Assembly (NCBI GenBank): GCA_013399855.1
Contig: VXAY01007422.1
Coordinates: 89,004-153,003, forward strand
Length of the DNA: 64,000 nucleotides
Source: Oxyruncus cristatus
Lineage: Eukaryota > Chordata > Aves > Passeriformes > Cotingidae
Direction of reading: 5' to 3'
The notes under the pieces were generated by a model, which did no database searches, was not told the DNA's origin, and saw only the letters and a program-made list of their open reading frames with translations. The position numbers and the translations under genes are program-made. This document shows positions 1 through 10,496 of the stretch, in pieces; the stretch's first letter is position 1; every line of letters starts with the position of its first letter.

Positions 1-125
1 CTCCCCCCTCCTGGCAGGGAGTTGCAGAGCCAGAAGGTCCCCCCTGATCCTCCTTTGCTCCAGGCTGAGCCCCCCCAGCTCCCTCAGCCGCTCCTCATAC
101 GTTTCCCTTCTCCTCAGCCCAGGCA
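1..125 (-). mobile_element. CR1 fragment, group B, cut by window edge
   Basis: The antisense of the CR1 ORF2 C-terminal region is visible (the LFSLE/[12 protein letters not shown] part read on the minus strand). It matches 6432-6530 closely. The 3' tail lies outside the window to the left, and similarity fades after about 100. Confidence 0.8.
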
Positions 126-713
126 AAAGCACTAAAAATACACTTTTTGACAGTGTCCCAAAGCAGGAGGAAGCACTGCAGGTGCTACAAAACCCACACG
201 ACTGCCAACGACAAGGATGGCATCATCCTCAAAAAACCTTCCCCTTGTTTGGCTCAGCAACAAAAAGTTCCACTTAGTGCTGAATGTATTTCAGTTCAGT
301 CTGCTGACTGAAAAAAGCACAGTTTAATATTAAAGAGGAAATTTAAAATACAGAACCTTTACACGAATGCAAATGAATTAAAAAAAAAATGCCTCTTTAT
401 AGTGTTGAGCAAGAATAAACAGCTTTTTAAACAACAATTTGCAGTCCTTGTGAGATAGCACAAATCTGGGACTATCAAGAAAACAAACCTCCTTTCAGGG
501 AGTAAAATGATTTCTTGAATTAAACCCGTGTTTCCTGTACTTCAATGTCTCACACCTTGTTCTCACGTCTTTGTCGGAAAACACTGGGTGTAAAAGGAAC
601 AGCTGACTGACTGGGATGTGTTCCATTTTTAAAGCTGGAAAGCCATTACACCTGATTTTATGTATTCCAGGCTCTATCAAAGCTTATTCAGGGGAACTGA
701 CTTGCTTGAATTA
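126..713. other. Unique AT-rich sequence
   Basis: No repeat, exon or RNA gene was recognised. A short A-run lies near 380. The open frames here are short and have no recognisable domain. Confidence 0.5.
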
Positions 714-945
714 CACAATCCTGGAACGGTTTGGGTGGGAAGGGACCTTTAAGATCATCTCATTCCACCCCCTGCCACGGACAGGGACACCTCCCACTAC
801 CCCGGGGTGCTCCAACCTGGCCTTGGACACTTCCAGGGATCCAGGGGCAGCCACAGCTTCTCTGCCCAACCTGGGCCAGGGCCTCACCACCCTCCCAGCC
901 AGGAATCCCTTCCCAATATCCCATCTAACCCTTCCTTCCATCCCC
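714..945 (-). mobile_element. CR1 3' end, group A
   Basis: It begins with the tail (CCTGGAACGGTTTGGGTGGG) and runs through the conserved CTTGGACACTTCCAGGGATC block and the AACCTGGGCCAGGGCCTCAC block. It ends near the CCATCTAACCC segment. About 230 bp survive of the 3' end. Confidence 0.9.
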
Positions 946-1212
946 CAACCACTTCAGCTCCGAATCTTCTCCATCAGTTCAACCACAAAGTGCTTCGAGT
1001 GCCACATTTGGCCCTTAAAAAGTCAACCCCACATTTTTGACCACTTTGTGATCTGTTTTTCCCTGAACACATCCACTTCCTTCAGGCACTGGGATGGCCA
1101 AGAGAAGCGGGGGCTCTGCCAGCCCTGAACCTGTTCCTGCTGTGGAGGAATTCTGGAAAACTGAGCTCTGAGTGCTTGGGAGCCTTTCCAGGGAAAATCC
1201 TGCCTGCTCACA

Positions 1213-1313
1213 GGGTTGCTCTGAGCAACCTGGCCCAGTGGGAGGTGTCCCTGCCCTTGGCAGGGGGTTGGAACTGCTTCATCTTTAAGGTCCCTTCCCA
1301 CCCAAATCAACCC
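1213..1313 (+). mobile_element. CR1 tail fragment, group A
   Basis: Only the last 100 bp remain: the GAGGTGTCCCTGCCCTTGGC block, then CTTTAAGGTCCCTTCCCACC. The copy is more diverged than most group A copies. Confidence 0.75.
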
Positions 1314-1519
1314 ATTTCCAAATTTTGGGCAACTCCTGCCATGAGGGCTCACCAGAATCAAGGGATTGGCTGTTTTTCTTCCCTTCAGTAAATCCTAGGC
1401 TGTGCTGGCACAGGAAAGGGCTGCAGGGGAGCACTTCCCATGGAGAGGGCAGAGGGCCCCAATGCTGTTGGATGCTTCTATTCCAACTGCCTACACACAA
1501 CTGGCAGTGGATTGTCAGA

Positions 1520-1701
1520 CCCACCACCTATCCCTGCTTGGAAGAGCCCCAGGAATTGTCATCAGTCCCACCACCTATCCCTGCTTGGAAGAGCCACCAG
1601 GAATTGCCATCAGTCCCACCACCTATCCCTGCTTGGAAGAGCCACCAGGAATTGTCATCAGTCACACCACCCAACCTGGTTGAAGGAGCTACCAGGAATT
1701 A
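1520..1701. repeat. 48-bp minisatellite, about 3.8 copies
   Basis: Units start at 1520, 1567, 1615 and 1663, with lengths of 47, 48 and 48 bp and a diverged partial fourth unit. The core is CCACCTATCCCTGCTTGGAA. Two of the three complete units are 48 bp, a multiple of three, so frames stay open across them. This explains the 125-residue plus-strand open frame here. Confidence 0.9.
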
Positions 1702-1904
1702 AGGAGATGTTTAGAACAACCCAGTTTCCAGCGGCTCATCCTCCACGGAGACCCTCCGCACAGTCCCAGCTCTTCCCAAAGAATTTCTAACATCCATCAG
1801 TCAATCCCTGCCCTCCTTCCTTTGGATTCATCGATGTTGACCAGGAGAGGAGCTCACAGGGCAGTATTGCTCCTGGAAGCACGGTTAGGACACTCCTTTT
1901 TGTT

Positions 1905-2345
1905 CACCCATTGCAAATGGAAACAATTCCGTGAGGCCTGAGCCGAGCAATTCTCGAGGCTCCTCCATCACTGACAGCCCGTCAATATTAATTAACAGCT
2001 GGACTGACACAGAGCCCAGCAGAAAGAGGAATCAGCTCCCCACGGATCTCATTTCTCGGGAAGCCAAACTAATATCTGGGTATTGATGTGCAGCTGAACA
2101 CACAACTCCCCTCCGGAGCCCGGGCCCCCATCAGCACCTCCCGGATTTATTTGAAGAGGCGTCAATGAGCGATCAACAAATCAATAAAAATTAATGACCG
2201 AAATTATTAAACTCCCACCTGGCTCCTCAGCCAGTCCAGGCTGTGTATTGTTGTTCAGATGATTTACCAGTCCCTTTGCAGGGGCCGAGGACATCTCCAA
2301 TCCAATTAACAGGGTGCAATTAGCCATTAACTTTCATTATGGTTC
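1905..2345. promoter_or_regulatory. Candidate conserved non-coding element 1
   Basis: This block has no repeats and mixed composition, with a cluster of homeodomain-type TAAT cores: ATTAATTAACAG near 1987, AAATTAATGAC near 2189, CCAATTAACAG near 2303 and CAATTAGCCATTAAC near 2317. It has few open codons in any frame. The texture resembles developmental enhancers, but conservation could not be tested here. Confidence 0.3.
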
Positions 2346-2749
2346 TTTTTCTTCCCAGTGTTGAGGGGGGAGTGGATCTCACTTCTCCTCACCAAAATTA
2401 ACCACCTGAGCCCTGCAGACACCACACAACCCTCAAGTCCAGCAGCAGTGGTGCCACACGTCTCATCCCTGTCCCCATCTGTCCGGGACTGAAATGGTTA
2501 ATGGATGAAACATTGGAAGATCACAAAAAAAAAAAAAAAAAAGGACTTTTGGTCACTGTGGGGAACTGCAAAGGAGCAGCTGCTCAGGCAGCAAAGGCCA
2601 CCCCTCCCTCAATGTGCCTGCTGGGAAAGGCCTTCACATGAGATCAGGGGGTCCATTGTCCAAGTGCCCCCGGAGAAGAAGATTGTGCAGAGCTGATGCT
2701 ACAAATGGGATTGCCAGAGAAGGGAAGACGCAAATCCTGTGAGGTGGGA
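2346..2749. other. Unique sequence with an A18 run
   Basis: The A-run is at 2525-2542. It has no recognisable element upstream of it, so I do not call it a retrotransposon tail. Nothing else was recognised. Confidence 0.5.
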
Positions 2750-3717
2750 TAATCCCAGACTCAACCAGGTTGGAAAAGACCTTCGAGACCATCAAGTCCA
2801 ACCCACGACCCAACCCCACCCTGTCACCCAGCCCATGGCACTGATGCCACATCCAGTCTGGCCTTAAACACCTCCAGGGATGGAGAATCCACCCCCTCCC
2901 TGGGCAGCCCATTCCAATGGCTGAGCACTCTCCATGGGAAAAATTCCTTCCTGATGTCCAACCCAAACCTCCCCTGGCACAGCTCAAGACCCTCTTGTCC
3001 CACTGCTGGTTCCTGGGAGCAGAGACCAACCCCCCCGGCTCCCCCCTCCTGTCAGGGGGTTGTGCAGAGCGAGGAGGTCTCCCCTGAGCCTCCTCCTCTC
3101 CAGGCTGAGCCCCCCCAGCTCCCTCAGCCTCTCCTCCCAGCACTGGTGCTCCAGTCCCTTCCCAGCCTGGCTGCTCTTCCCTGGCCCTGCTCCAGCCCCT
3201 CCATGGCCTTGCTGAGCTGAGGGCCCAGAGCTGGACACGGCACTCCAGGGGTGGCCTCCCCAGCGCTGAGTCCAGGGGCACAATCCCTGCCCTGCTCCTG
3301 CTGCCACACTGCTCCTGAGCCAGCCCAGGAGCCATCGGCCCTCTTGGCCCCCTGGGCACCCTCGGGCTCCTCTTCAGCTCCCTGCCCATCCCAACTCCCA
3401 GCTCCCTTCCTGCCTGGCTGCTCTCCAGCCCCTCTGGCCCAGCCTGGACCTGCCGGGGTTTGTTGTGGCCAAAGGGCAGCACCCGGCCCTTGGCCTGCTT
3501 GAACCTCATCCCCTTGGGATCAGCCCATGGATCCAGCCTGTCCAGGTCCCTCTGCAGAGCCCTCCTGCCTTCCAGCTGATGGACACTCCCCCCCAGCTTG
3601 GGCTCACCTGCAGATTTGCTGATGGTTCACTCAATGCCCTCCTGCAGCTCATCAATAAAGACACTGAACAGGACTGGTCCAACCCTGATCCCTGGGGACA
3701 CCACTGGTGACCGGATC
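2750..3717 (-). mobile_element. Long CR1 fragment with dead RT C-terminus, group C copy 1
   Basis: Read on the minus strand, it encodes the end of the CR1 ORF2 reverse transcriptase. GPVLFSVFIDELQEGIE is followed by a stop where CR1 normally has Cys. The catalytic FADD region then reads SAGEP. A MRFKQAKGRVLPFGHN segment matches the CR1 MRFNKAKCRVLHLGHN region, and a 291-residue open frame runs to 2634. The internal stop and lost FADD motif mean it is not functional. From 2831 to 3717 it matches 47211-48097 with 5 mismatches and no indel. The tail at 2750-2830 does not match its partner closely. Confidence 0.9.
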
Positions 3718-3729
3718 CTCCTCCTTATG

Positions 3730-4345
3730 CCCATGTCCTCCCTCACATGATGGTCCTGCTGTGCAAACCCCTCAGAGGAGCCTTGAGGACTCCTGACGTG
3801 TCCCCTGCCACCACCCAGCCCAGGGGAGGTACAGGGCGCTCCCCCCTGAGCTGCAAGTGTGGAATAGCTCATGAAATCTAAGTTTTGGGGGGTTCCCCAC
3901 CCCCAACGGGTCGAGACCATCACTTGGACAGGACTCCAACCATTGTCAAAGCTGCAACTACCAAATTTCACAGCTGGATCCGGCAGGTGGTGACTGTATT
4001 TATTATACATATATATATCTATCTTTCCCTTTTATCCTTTCTTTCTCTTCCTTCCCTTATACATTTCCTTAAATGTTATTTTTATGCTTTAATGTTGCTG
4101 TATAACTGCAGGTGACAACTGCCAAACTCCATGTTTTTTCCTTTGAAACCGAAGTGTTCTGAAACAAACCCCACAAAAATATGTATTTACAAACACCAAT
4201 CACCCCAACCCACCCCAAGGGATTCATTAAGAGGAACCTTGATTACCCTCCCCTTCTGGAGAGGGTCAGGAAACCACCAACCAGGGGCTTCCCGGAGTTG
4301 GGACCTGTGGACAGGAGTCTCCACTCTGCACACAAATACAAGGAA
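3730..4345 (-). mobile_element. Possible solo LTR-like sequence
   Basis: Read on the minus strand, the stretch has a promoter-like first half and an AATAAA signal (complement at about 3998-4003). A GC-rich region follows, ending beside the 5' edge of the group C CR1. The texture resembles avian ERV LTRs, but no terminal TG/CA pair or target duplication could be fixed. It could instead be unique sequence. Confidence 0.3.
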
Positions 4346-4857
4346 AACACGACCAAGCAGAAGCTGAGTCACCACCAGGCTTGGTGTGATGACAAAGCAC
4401 AGCAACAGGGCCGAGATTTAAGAGCAAAAAGGGGAAAATAAGGGAAAAGAGGAGTATATTCCCAGTAATACCCTCTGGCACGGAGGATATGTGGCTTTCC
4501 TGGGTGGAACAGAATAGAACACAATTGTCACTCAAATTCTTCAAACTTTTATGGCGGGGAAAATGGACCAGAGGGCTCAGCAGGGCAAAGACAAAGTGCC
4601 TGGAGGGTGTGTCAGTCGGACACGGGGACATCACCCGGATCACACGGCTCGGACACGACTCCAGCTCCCTTTGGACGCTGCACATCAGGAACCCTGGCCC
4701 GGAGCTGGCCCAGGACTCAGTGTCACCAAAGGCTTGGGCCTAAAAATGACTTAAACCCCTTGCAAAAAGCATTTGGGAAAACGGGGCTTATGAAAATTCC
4801 TAGGAGGAGTTGTATTTCTCAATGTTTTTGTTATTTAATCAAACACCAGGACAAAGC
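4346..4857. other. Unique sequence
   Basis: No repeat or gene was recognised. A 139-residue minus-strand open frame (4266-4685) has no domain or coding bias that I can identify. Confidence 0.5.
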
Positions 4858-5390
4858 GGTCCAGGAGGCCACGGAGCTGCTTCCAGGGCTGGAGCCAGGC
4901 TGGGAGAGCTGGGGGGGTTCCCCTGGAGAAAAAAAAGCTCCAAGAAGAGCTGAGAGCCCCTTGCAGGGCCTAAAGGGGCTCCAGGAGAGCTGGAGAGGGA
5001 CTGGGGACAAGGGAGGGAGGGACAGGACATAGGGAATGGCTTTAAGCTGGAAAAGGGGAGATTTAGGTGGGATGTTGGGAAGGAATTGCTGGCTGGGAGG
5101 GTGGGGAGGCCCTGGCCCAGGTTGCCCAGAGAAGCTGTGGCTGCCCCTGGATCCCTGGAAGTGTCCAAGGCCAGGTTGGAGCAACGTGGGCTGGTGGAAA
5201 GTGTCCCTGCCCATGGCAGGGGGTGGCACTGGATGGGCTTTAAGGTCCCTTCCAACCCAACCATCCTGGGATTCATCCCCTCTCCAGCAGCCCCTAAACC
5301 CAGATGAAAAACACAACCAGATTGGAACTGGATGGACTTTAAGTTCCCTTCCCACCCAAATCAGTCTGGGATTCTATGGATTTAAACACT
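4858..5390 (+). mobile_element. CR1 group A with extended double tail
   Basis: The body starts at the GGAGCTGCTTCCAGGGCTGG region and reaches the first tail near 5270. A 47-bp linker follows (5272-5318, starting TTCATCCCCTCTCCAGCAGC). A second short tail follows at 5319-5390. The part from about 5120 onward is duplicated at 10045-10315. Confidence 0.9.
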
Positions 5391-5571
5391 TCCCCCCCAT
5401 TATGAACTCCTGGCATTCGGCTTTGCCCATCCCACACGGAAAGAACAAAGCCCAAAAGCTCAGAACTCCTCCTAAGCAGCACAAGGCAAACCAACACCAT
5501 TTCTGAGCAGAGGGACGCCAGAATTAATTCACAAATCCTGGGAGTGCTCTCCTCCTTCTCAGGATTTTCTT
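5391..5571. repeat. Non-CR1 part of a local duplication, copy 1
   Basis: These 181 bp match 10316-10496 with 2 substitutions and no indel (offset 4925). The match continues leftward through the adjoining CR1. The right edge is sharp: homology stops after ATTTTCTT. Confidence 0.9.
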
Positions 5572-6159
5572 CTGACGAATCAAACCCTGAGGCTGTGCTG
5601 GATGTCTGATCTCTGCAGCCTGAGCAGCGACAGAGCTACAGCAGGTGAGACAGAGCAAAGCATGCACAACTTCCAGGGGTGGCTTTGCTAGGAAAAAAAA
5701 CCCAAACAAAATATCTGCTACACACATTCAGCCAGAGCTGTTTCTTCTCTCTGCAAATATTTGCAGTTGCTCTGACAACAAGCTGAGTTGCAGAACACAC
5801 AAAAACAGACAGACACGGGACCCGGGTCACCAAAGGGCTCCTGAGGACAGGCTGAGCCAGAGAAGGACTCACCACTGAAGAAATCAAAGCCAGGAGCCAC
5901 GGCAAGTCCTAAATCCCTGACAAGGAGCTAAGGGAGAGGATGAAGCAAACAGGGGGATCCTCCTGTCCTCATGCCTGGCTGCACCTCAGCCCTTCCCCAT
6001 GGACCCGAGTTGCCTGGTCATGTAAGACCACAAATTCCCCCCATCCCTGCCCCTGGAAACAAATGCATTCAACAGCACCAACAATAAAGAAAAGGAGGGG
6101 AGAGGGAGGAAAAGAAAAAAAAAAATCAACTTTCCAAAGTTTTCTCTCTTCAGCACAGG
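5572..6159. other. Unique sequence
   Basis: No element was recognised. A purine-rich stretch lies near 6090-6126. Confidence 0.5.
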
Positions 6160-6561
6160 ATCACTAAGGCTGGAAAAGATCATCAAGTCCATCAACCAGC
6201 ACCACCAACGTGTTCACCACCAACCCACGTCCCCAGGTGCCACATCCACGTGTTTTTTGAGCACCTCCAGGGCTGGGCACTCCAAACCCCCCTGGGCAGC
6301 CCCTGCCAAGGCCTCACCACCCTTTCCAGGGAGAAATTCCTCCTCCTGTCCCCCCTGCCCCTGCCCTGGCCCAGCTGGAGGCCGTTCCCTCTCCTCCTGT
6401 CCCTGTTCCCTGGGAGCAGAGCCCGACCCCCCCCGGCTCCCCCCTCCTGGCAGGGAGTTGCAGAGCCAGAAGGTCCCCCCTGAGCCTCCTTTGCTCCAGG
6501 CTGAGCCCCCCCAGCTCCCTCAGCCCCTCCTGCTGCTCCAGCCCCTTCCCAGCTCCTTCTA
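6160..6561 (-). mobile_element. CR1 with D-like tail and group B body
   Basis: The tail (6160-6265) resembles the D variant seen at 54143, including GTGCCACATCCACGTG. From about 6266 the body is standard group B, with the AGGGCTGGGCACTCC block and the GAGCAGAGCCCGACCCC block. The copy is a mosaic of two groups. Confidence 0.85.
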
Positions 6562-6944
6562 AAAAAGAGGTTTTGAATTGACTTTTAAATGCAAAACCTG
6601 ATTAACCTTCTGATTTGTCAGATTGCTGCTTTCTTTTAATTCCCTTCAGGAATTCCATCAAAATGTTTTTGGGTTTTTTTTCCCATTTTTAATTGGAACT
6701 GAAAACATTTCCAACAGATGAGTAATGAGGAAGAGGCATCTCCTGCCTGGGTTTTTGTGTAGTCACTGAGGACCAGAAATGCAGTGACAAAGTCCCCTCT
6801 GCGGACACCAGAATAAAGGTTGGGACCTATTCAGACCCCAGGCCTGGTCACTGCTCTTCCCAGCAAAATACAGAAGACGTCCCTTTATATTTTCCTATCA
6901 ACACAGAAATTATCACCACGAAATATTAGGAAAAACATTCTCCC
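6562..6944. other. Unique AT-rich sequence
   Basis: T-rich runs lie near 6665-6690. Nothing else was recognised. Confidence 0.5.
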
Positions 6945-7135
6945 CTGGGAGGGTGGGCAGGCCCTGGCCCAGGTTGCCCAGAGAAGCTGTGGCTGCCCCT
7001 GGATCCCTGGAAGTGTCCAAGGCCAGGTTGGAGCAACCTGGGCTGGTGGAAGGTGTCCCTGCCCCTGTCAGGGGGTGGCACTGGATGGGTTTTATTGTCC
7101 CTTCCAACCCAAACCACTCCTTTATTCTATAAAAT
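6945..7135 (+). mobile_element. CR1 3' end, group A
   Basis: It starts at the GGGAGGGTGGGCAGGCCC block and ends with CCTTCCAACCCAAACC and a short ATTCTAT remnant of the terminal repeat. Confidence 0.9.
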
Positions 7136-7539
7136 AATCTGCAGAGTCATTCTTCTCTGAAACAGATTCTGGTGACATTCGTATTTCCAATCACTCTTCC
7201 CTCCTTAAATCCATCCCAAAGTGTTTTTCCATGTGAACAAGGCCTTGACTTGAGGAGTTTAATGGGGTTTTTTCCATCTTTCCCCAGGCAAAGCAACAAA
7301 CCCCTGATTGCAAATTCCCCTTCAGTGCCCGAGCAGGGGAAGAACTTCACACAAGAAACACGAAGCCACAGCAGATTAAATCTCTAAAGCTGAGCTTTGG
7401 GCACCTGATCCTGAGCTGGAGTAAATCCAGCAGCATCCAAGCAACTTCCATAGCAGCACTTGGATTCCCAGCAGCTGCCAATCCTGCCCTTCTACTGATC
7501 CCAGGAAACAAAATGCTTGAGAAATCACATGAAAATGAA
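7136..7539. other. Unique sequence
   Basis: No repeat was recognised. The left edge of the following candidate regulatory block is not sharp. Confidence 0.45.
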
Positions 7540-8060
7540 AAGGATGGTAAGAAGATCCTTCAAAACCACGAGATTATTGGCTTTAAACACGCTCCTAATT
7601 AGCGTATCATAAGCTGGCCTTAATACATTTCTCAGCAGAGCAAACTCTGTCAGATTATATGGACTCCTGGAATTTGAGACGAACTGGAAGTGCTAAAGAT
7701 AGCCCCCAGTAATGGAAATATTCACACCCGCTTTCACACGGCCTTAATCAAAACCACGACTGCAAGGAATTCCTCTCGCAACCTCGACAAAAAACTAAAA
7801 TAAAACCAAATAAAAATAAACGATGGCCGCCTAATACCCTCCTCGTTATCTGGGCCCCAGAGTGTTTGGCAGCTTTAAATGACCGCCGGTTTCCCTCGTG
7901 GCTGGTTACCATTAAAAACAAGCTCCAAAGGCTTTAACATCTCAGCCCAGGCTCACACGAGCAGCCCGACGGCTCAGGAGGAGGCAAAGGAAAGGGTTAA
8001 GCTCTCGCTCGAGGAACATTGAAGGCTTTGATCAAACTCTGGTAAAGTGCAGGGGGAAAC
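7540..8060. promoter_or_regulatory. Candidate conserved non-coding element 2
   Basis: This 500-bp block is free of CR1 and of simple repeats. It contains CCTAATTAGCGTATCATAAG near 7591, ACCATTAAAAACAAG near 7909 and TTTAAATGACCGCCGG near 7874. It has no long open frame and contrasts strongly with the CR1-dense surroundings. Enhancer function is an inference from texture. Confidence 0.35.
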
Positions 8061-8224
8061 AAGGCATCAAAGGCAGCATTAAATCCCCTCTGTGAGTCGC
8101 CAGCGATTCCTTCTGGGGTGGAACCGTGGTGGGACATCCCAGGACTGCCCTGCCTGGGCCAAAGGTGGATGTTTTAGGAGGAATTAGGAGAGGGATGATA
8201 ACATACTGGCACAGGTTGCCTGGA

Positions 8225-8530
8225 GTGAGTCCAAAGGGGCTCCAGGAGAGCTGGAGAAGGACTGGAGACAAGGCAGGGAGGGACAGGACACAGGGAATGG
8301 CTTTGAGCTGGAAAAGAAGAGATTTAGGTGGGATATTGGGAAGGAATTGCTGGCTGGGAGGGGGGGGAGGCCCTGGCCCAGGTTGCCCAGAGAAGCTGTG
8401 GCTGCCCCTGGATCCCTGGAAGTGTCCAAGGCCAGGTTGGAGCAACCTGGGCTGGTGGAAGGTGTCCGTGCCCATGGCAGGGGGTGGCACTGGATGAGCT
8501 TTAAGGTCCCTTCCAACCCAAACCAGCCTG
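8225..8530 (+). mobile_element. CR1 3' end, group A
   Basis: It begins at GAGTCCAAAGGGGCTCCAGG and runs through the GGGACAGGACACAGGG block to a CCAACCCAAACCAGCC end. Its sequence is close to the copies at 55.1 and 4.9 kb, which share the GAGCTGGAAAAG variant. Confidence 0.9.
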
Positions 8531-8730
8531 TTCAGGGCTGGGTCCTGCTTTTATGGGAATGTGCCTCATCACTTCAGCCAGAGCAAGACCTACATTCCCA
8601 TATCCCAGTTTAGTTCCCATGAGCAGGAATGTGCAAACGTGGTGTGAACCCACTGCCTGTTCTCACACTGATGTTCTCCCACCCCTGCCTCTCCTCTTCC
8701 TATTTCTGGGTCTACTGAAGCCCAAGAACT

Positions 8731-8875
8731 ATCAAGGAATCATTTAAGTTGAAAAAACCCTCTCAGATCATCAAATCCAACCATCCCCCAGCAGTGCCAA
8801 GGCCACCACTGCCCCCTGTCCCCAAGTGCCACATCCACAGGGCTTTGAAACCCCTCCAGGGGGGGAGGACTCCTC
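8731..8875 (-). mobile_element. CR1 tail, group D
   Basis: The sequence contains AATCATTTAAGTTGAAAAAA, then CCAACCATCCCCCAGCAGTG and GTGCCACATCCACAGGG. It is truncated after GGAGGACTCC. Confidence 0.85.
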
Positions 8876-9303
8876 TACACTTCCATTTACAACCTGTGAC
8901 ATCAGACACAAGCCTGGAGCCCTTCAGGACTAGAACTGTAAATAGCAGGTGTCAATTCAGAAAGCCCTTGGGATGCCCAAATCCGGTGTTTCTGTTGGGA
9001 TTATTGACAGGAGAAATCTGGAGTTCCTCCTTCTTCTAAAGGAACCAGACAAGGGATGTTTTCCATCCTCTCATCCCTCACCCTGCGCTCTCTGCTCTCG
9101 GCCTGATCCCATTTTCCAATTTTCCACTCCTCACTGATCCCATCCGTCCAGGGACACGCCCTTTGTGCTTCCCAGCAGGGTTTCAGCCACAACTGCTGCT
9201 GAGTGGTGGATATTGAAGGCTTCTCTTCCCAAAACCTTAAGGCAAGAGCTACTCATGAACTAATTCTGCATGTCTGGAACCTGTTTGTGACCCAGTCTGT
9301 TGT
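8876..9303. other. Unique sequence
   Basis: Nothing was recognised between the two CR1 fragments. Confidence 0.5.
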
Positions 9304-9470
9304 CCACGGAAGCTGTGGCTGCCCCTGGATCCCTGGAAGTGTCCAAGGTCAGGTTGGATGGGGCTTGGAGCAACCTGGGCTGGTGGAAGGTGTCCCTGCC
9401 CATGGCAGGGGGTGGCACTGGATGGGCTTTCAGGTCCTTTCCAACCCAAATTGTTCTGGATTCTCTGCCA
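9304..9470 (+). mobile_element. CR1 tail, group A
   Basis: This copy keeps a GGATGGGGCTTGGAGCAACC insertion relative to most copies here, a feature of the ordinary avian CR1 3' end. It may therefore represent an older variant. Confidence 0.9.
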
Positions 9471-9841
9471 GCTCAGGCACCTGAATGTTCCCACTCCCTG
9501 TTAAAATCAACTCAGCTTGACCTCCTTAAAAACAGAGCTCCAAAGCCCTGAATGGTAGAAGTGCCAGCAAATACATATTTCATGGGATGATGCATTAAGA
9601 GATGCGTCTTTATGGGGGCCAGACCAGTCTGGAAGGATCTCTGCCCAGATATTCTGCTGTGGGCTGAAGCCAAATGGCACAAAATCCCTTTGAGCTGCAC
9701 AACATCAGACCCATTAATGTCTTTGAGGATGAGTTTAGCAAACTTTCTGCATCTGCAGGAGAACTGCCAGCAGGTTTTCACCTCCACCAGCTTGGACTAC
9801 AGTCAACATCAGTGGCAGAAGGTCCCTTTTAACACCACCAG
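9471..9841. other. Unique sequence
   Basis: No repeat or gene was recognised. Confidence 0.5.
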
Positions 9842-9935
9842 TCATAGAATCATGGAATGGGTTGGGTTGGAAGGGACCTTAAAGCCCACCCAGTGCCACC
9901 CCTGCCATGGGCAGGGACACCTTCCACCAGCCCAG
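9842..9935 (-). mobile_element. CR1 tail, group A
   Basis: It carries the tail and the CATGGGCAGGGACACCTTCC block only. With the following about 100 bp it forms one arm of a diverged duplication matched at 10850-11015. Confidence 0.85.
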
Positions 9936-10040
9936 GCTGACACCAGAATAATGTTAAATAATGTTAAATAATGCAATCCTGCATATCAATAAATATATAA
10001 ATTCTTTAGAGAGTTAAAAGAAAAACCTTGAATTTGACTG
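9936..10040. repeat. Diverged local duplication, copy 1
   Basis: It shares the ATAATGTTAAATAA and AAATTCTTTAGAGAGTT segments with 10923-11015. By eye identity is about 75-80 percent. The right end jumps straight into CR1 sequence at about 10043. Confidence 0.75.
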
Positions 10041-10044
10041 CACA

Positions 10045-10315
10045 GGTTGCCCAGAGAAGCTGTGGCTGCCCCTGGATCCCTGGAAGTGTCCAAGGCCAGG
10101 TTGGACGGGGCTTGGGCTGGTGGAAGGTGTCCCTGCCCATGGCAGGGGTGGCACTGGGTGGGCTTTAAGGTCCCTTCCAACCCAACCATCCTGGGATTCA
10201 TCCCCTCTCCAGCAGCCCCTAAACCCGGATGAAGAACACAACCAGGTTGGAACTGGATGGACTTCAAGGTCCCTTCCCACCCAAACCAGTTCAGGTTTCT
10301 ATGGATTTAAACACT
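10045..10315 (+). mobile_element. CR1 group A with extended double tail, duplicated copy
   Basis: It is the counterpart of 5120-5390, with linker at about 10198-10246 and second tail at about 10247-10305. Small differences include a GACGGGGCTTGG variant. Confidence 0.9.
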
Positions 10316-10496
10316 TCCCCCCCATTATGAACTCTTGGCGTTCGGCTTTGCCCATCCCACACGGAAAGAACAAAGCCCAAAAGCTCAGAACTCCTCCTAA
10401 GCAGCACAAGGCAAACCAACACCATTTCTGAGCAGAGGGACGCCAGAATTAATTCACAAATCCTGGGAGTGCTCTCCTCCTTCTCAGGATTTTCTT
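10316..10496. repeat. Non-CR1 part of a local duplication, copy 2
   Basis: It is 99 percent identical to 5391-5571. Its right edge fuses directly to a CR1 tail that begins GGAGCAACCTGGGC, which is absent at the first copy. Confidence 0.9.

Noticed and set aside
2525..2542. Retroposed poly(A) tail
   Set aside because: No element or processed transcript is recognisable upstream, and CR1 does not end in poly(A).
2634..3509. 291-residue minus-strand frame as a gene
   Set aside because: It is the degenerate C-terminus of CR1 ORF2. The upstream part has a stop and a lost FADD motif, so it is a retrotransposon relic.
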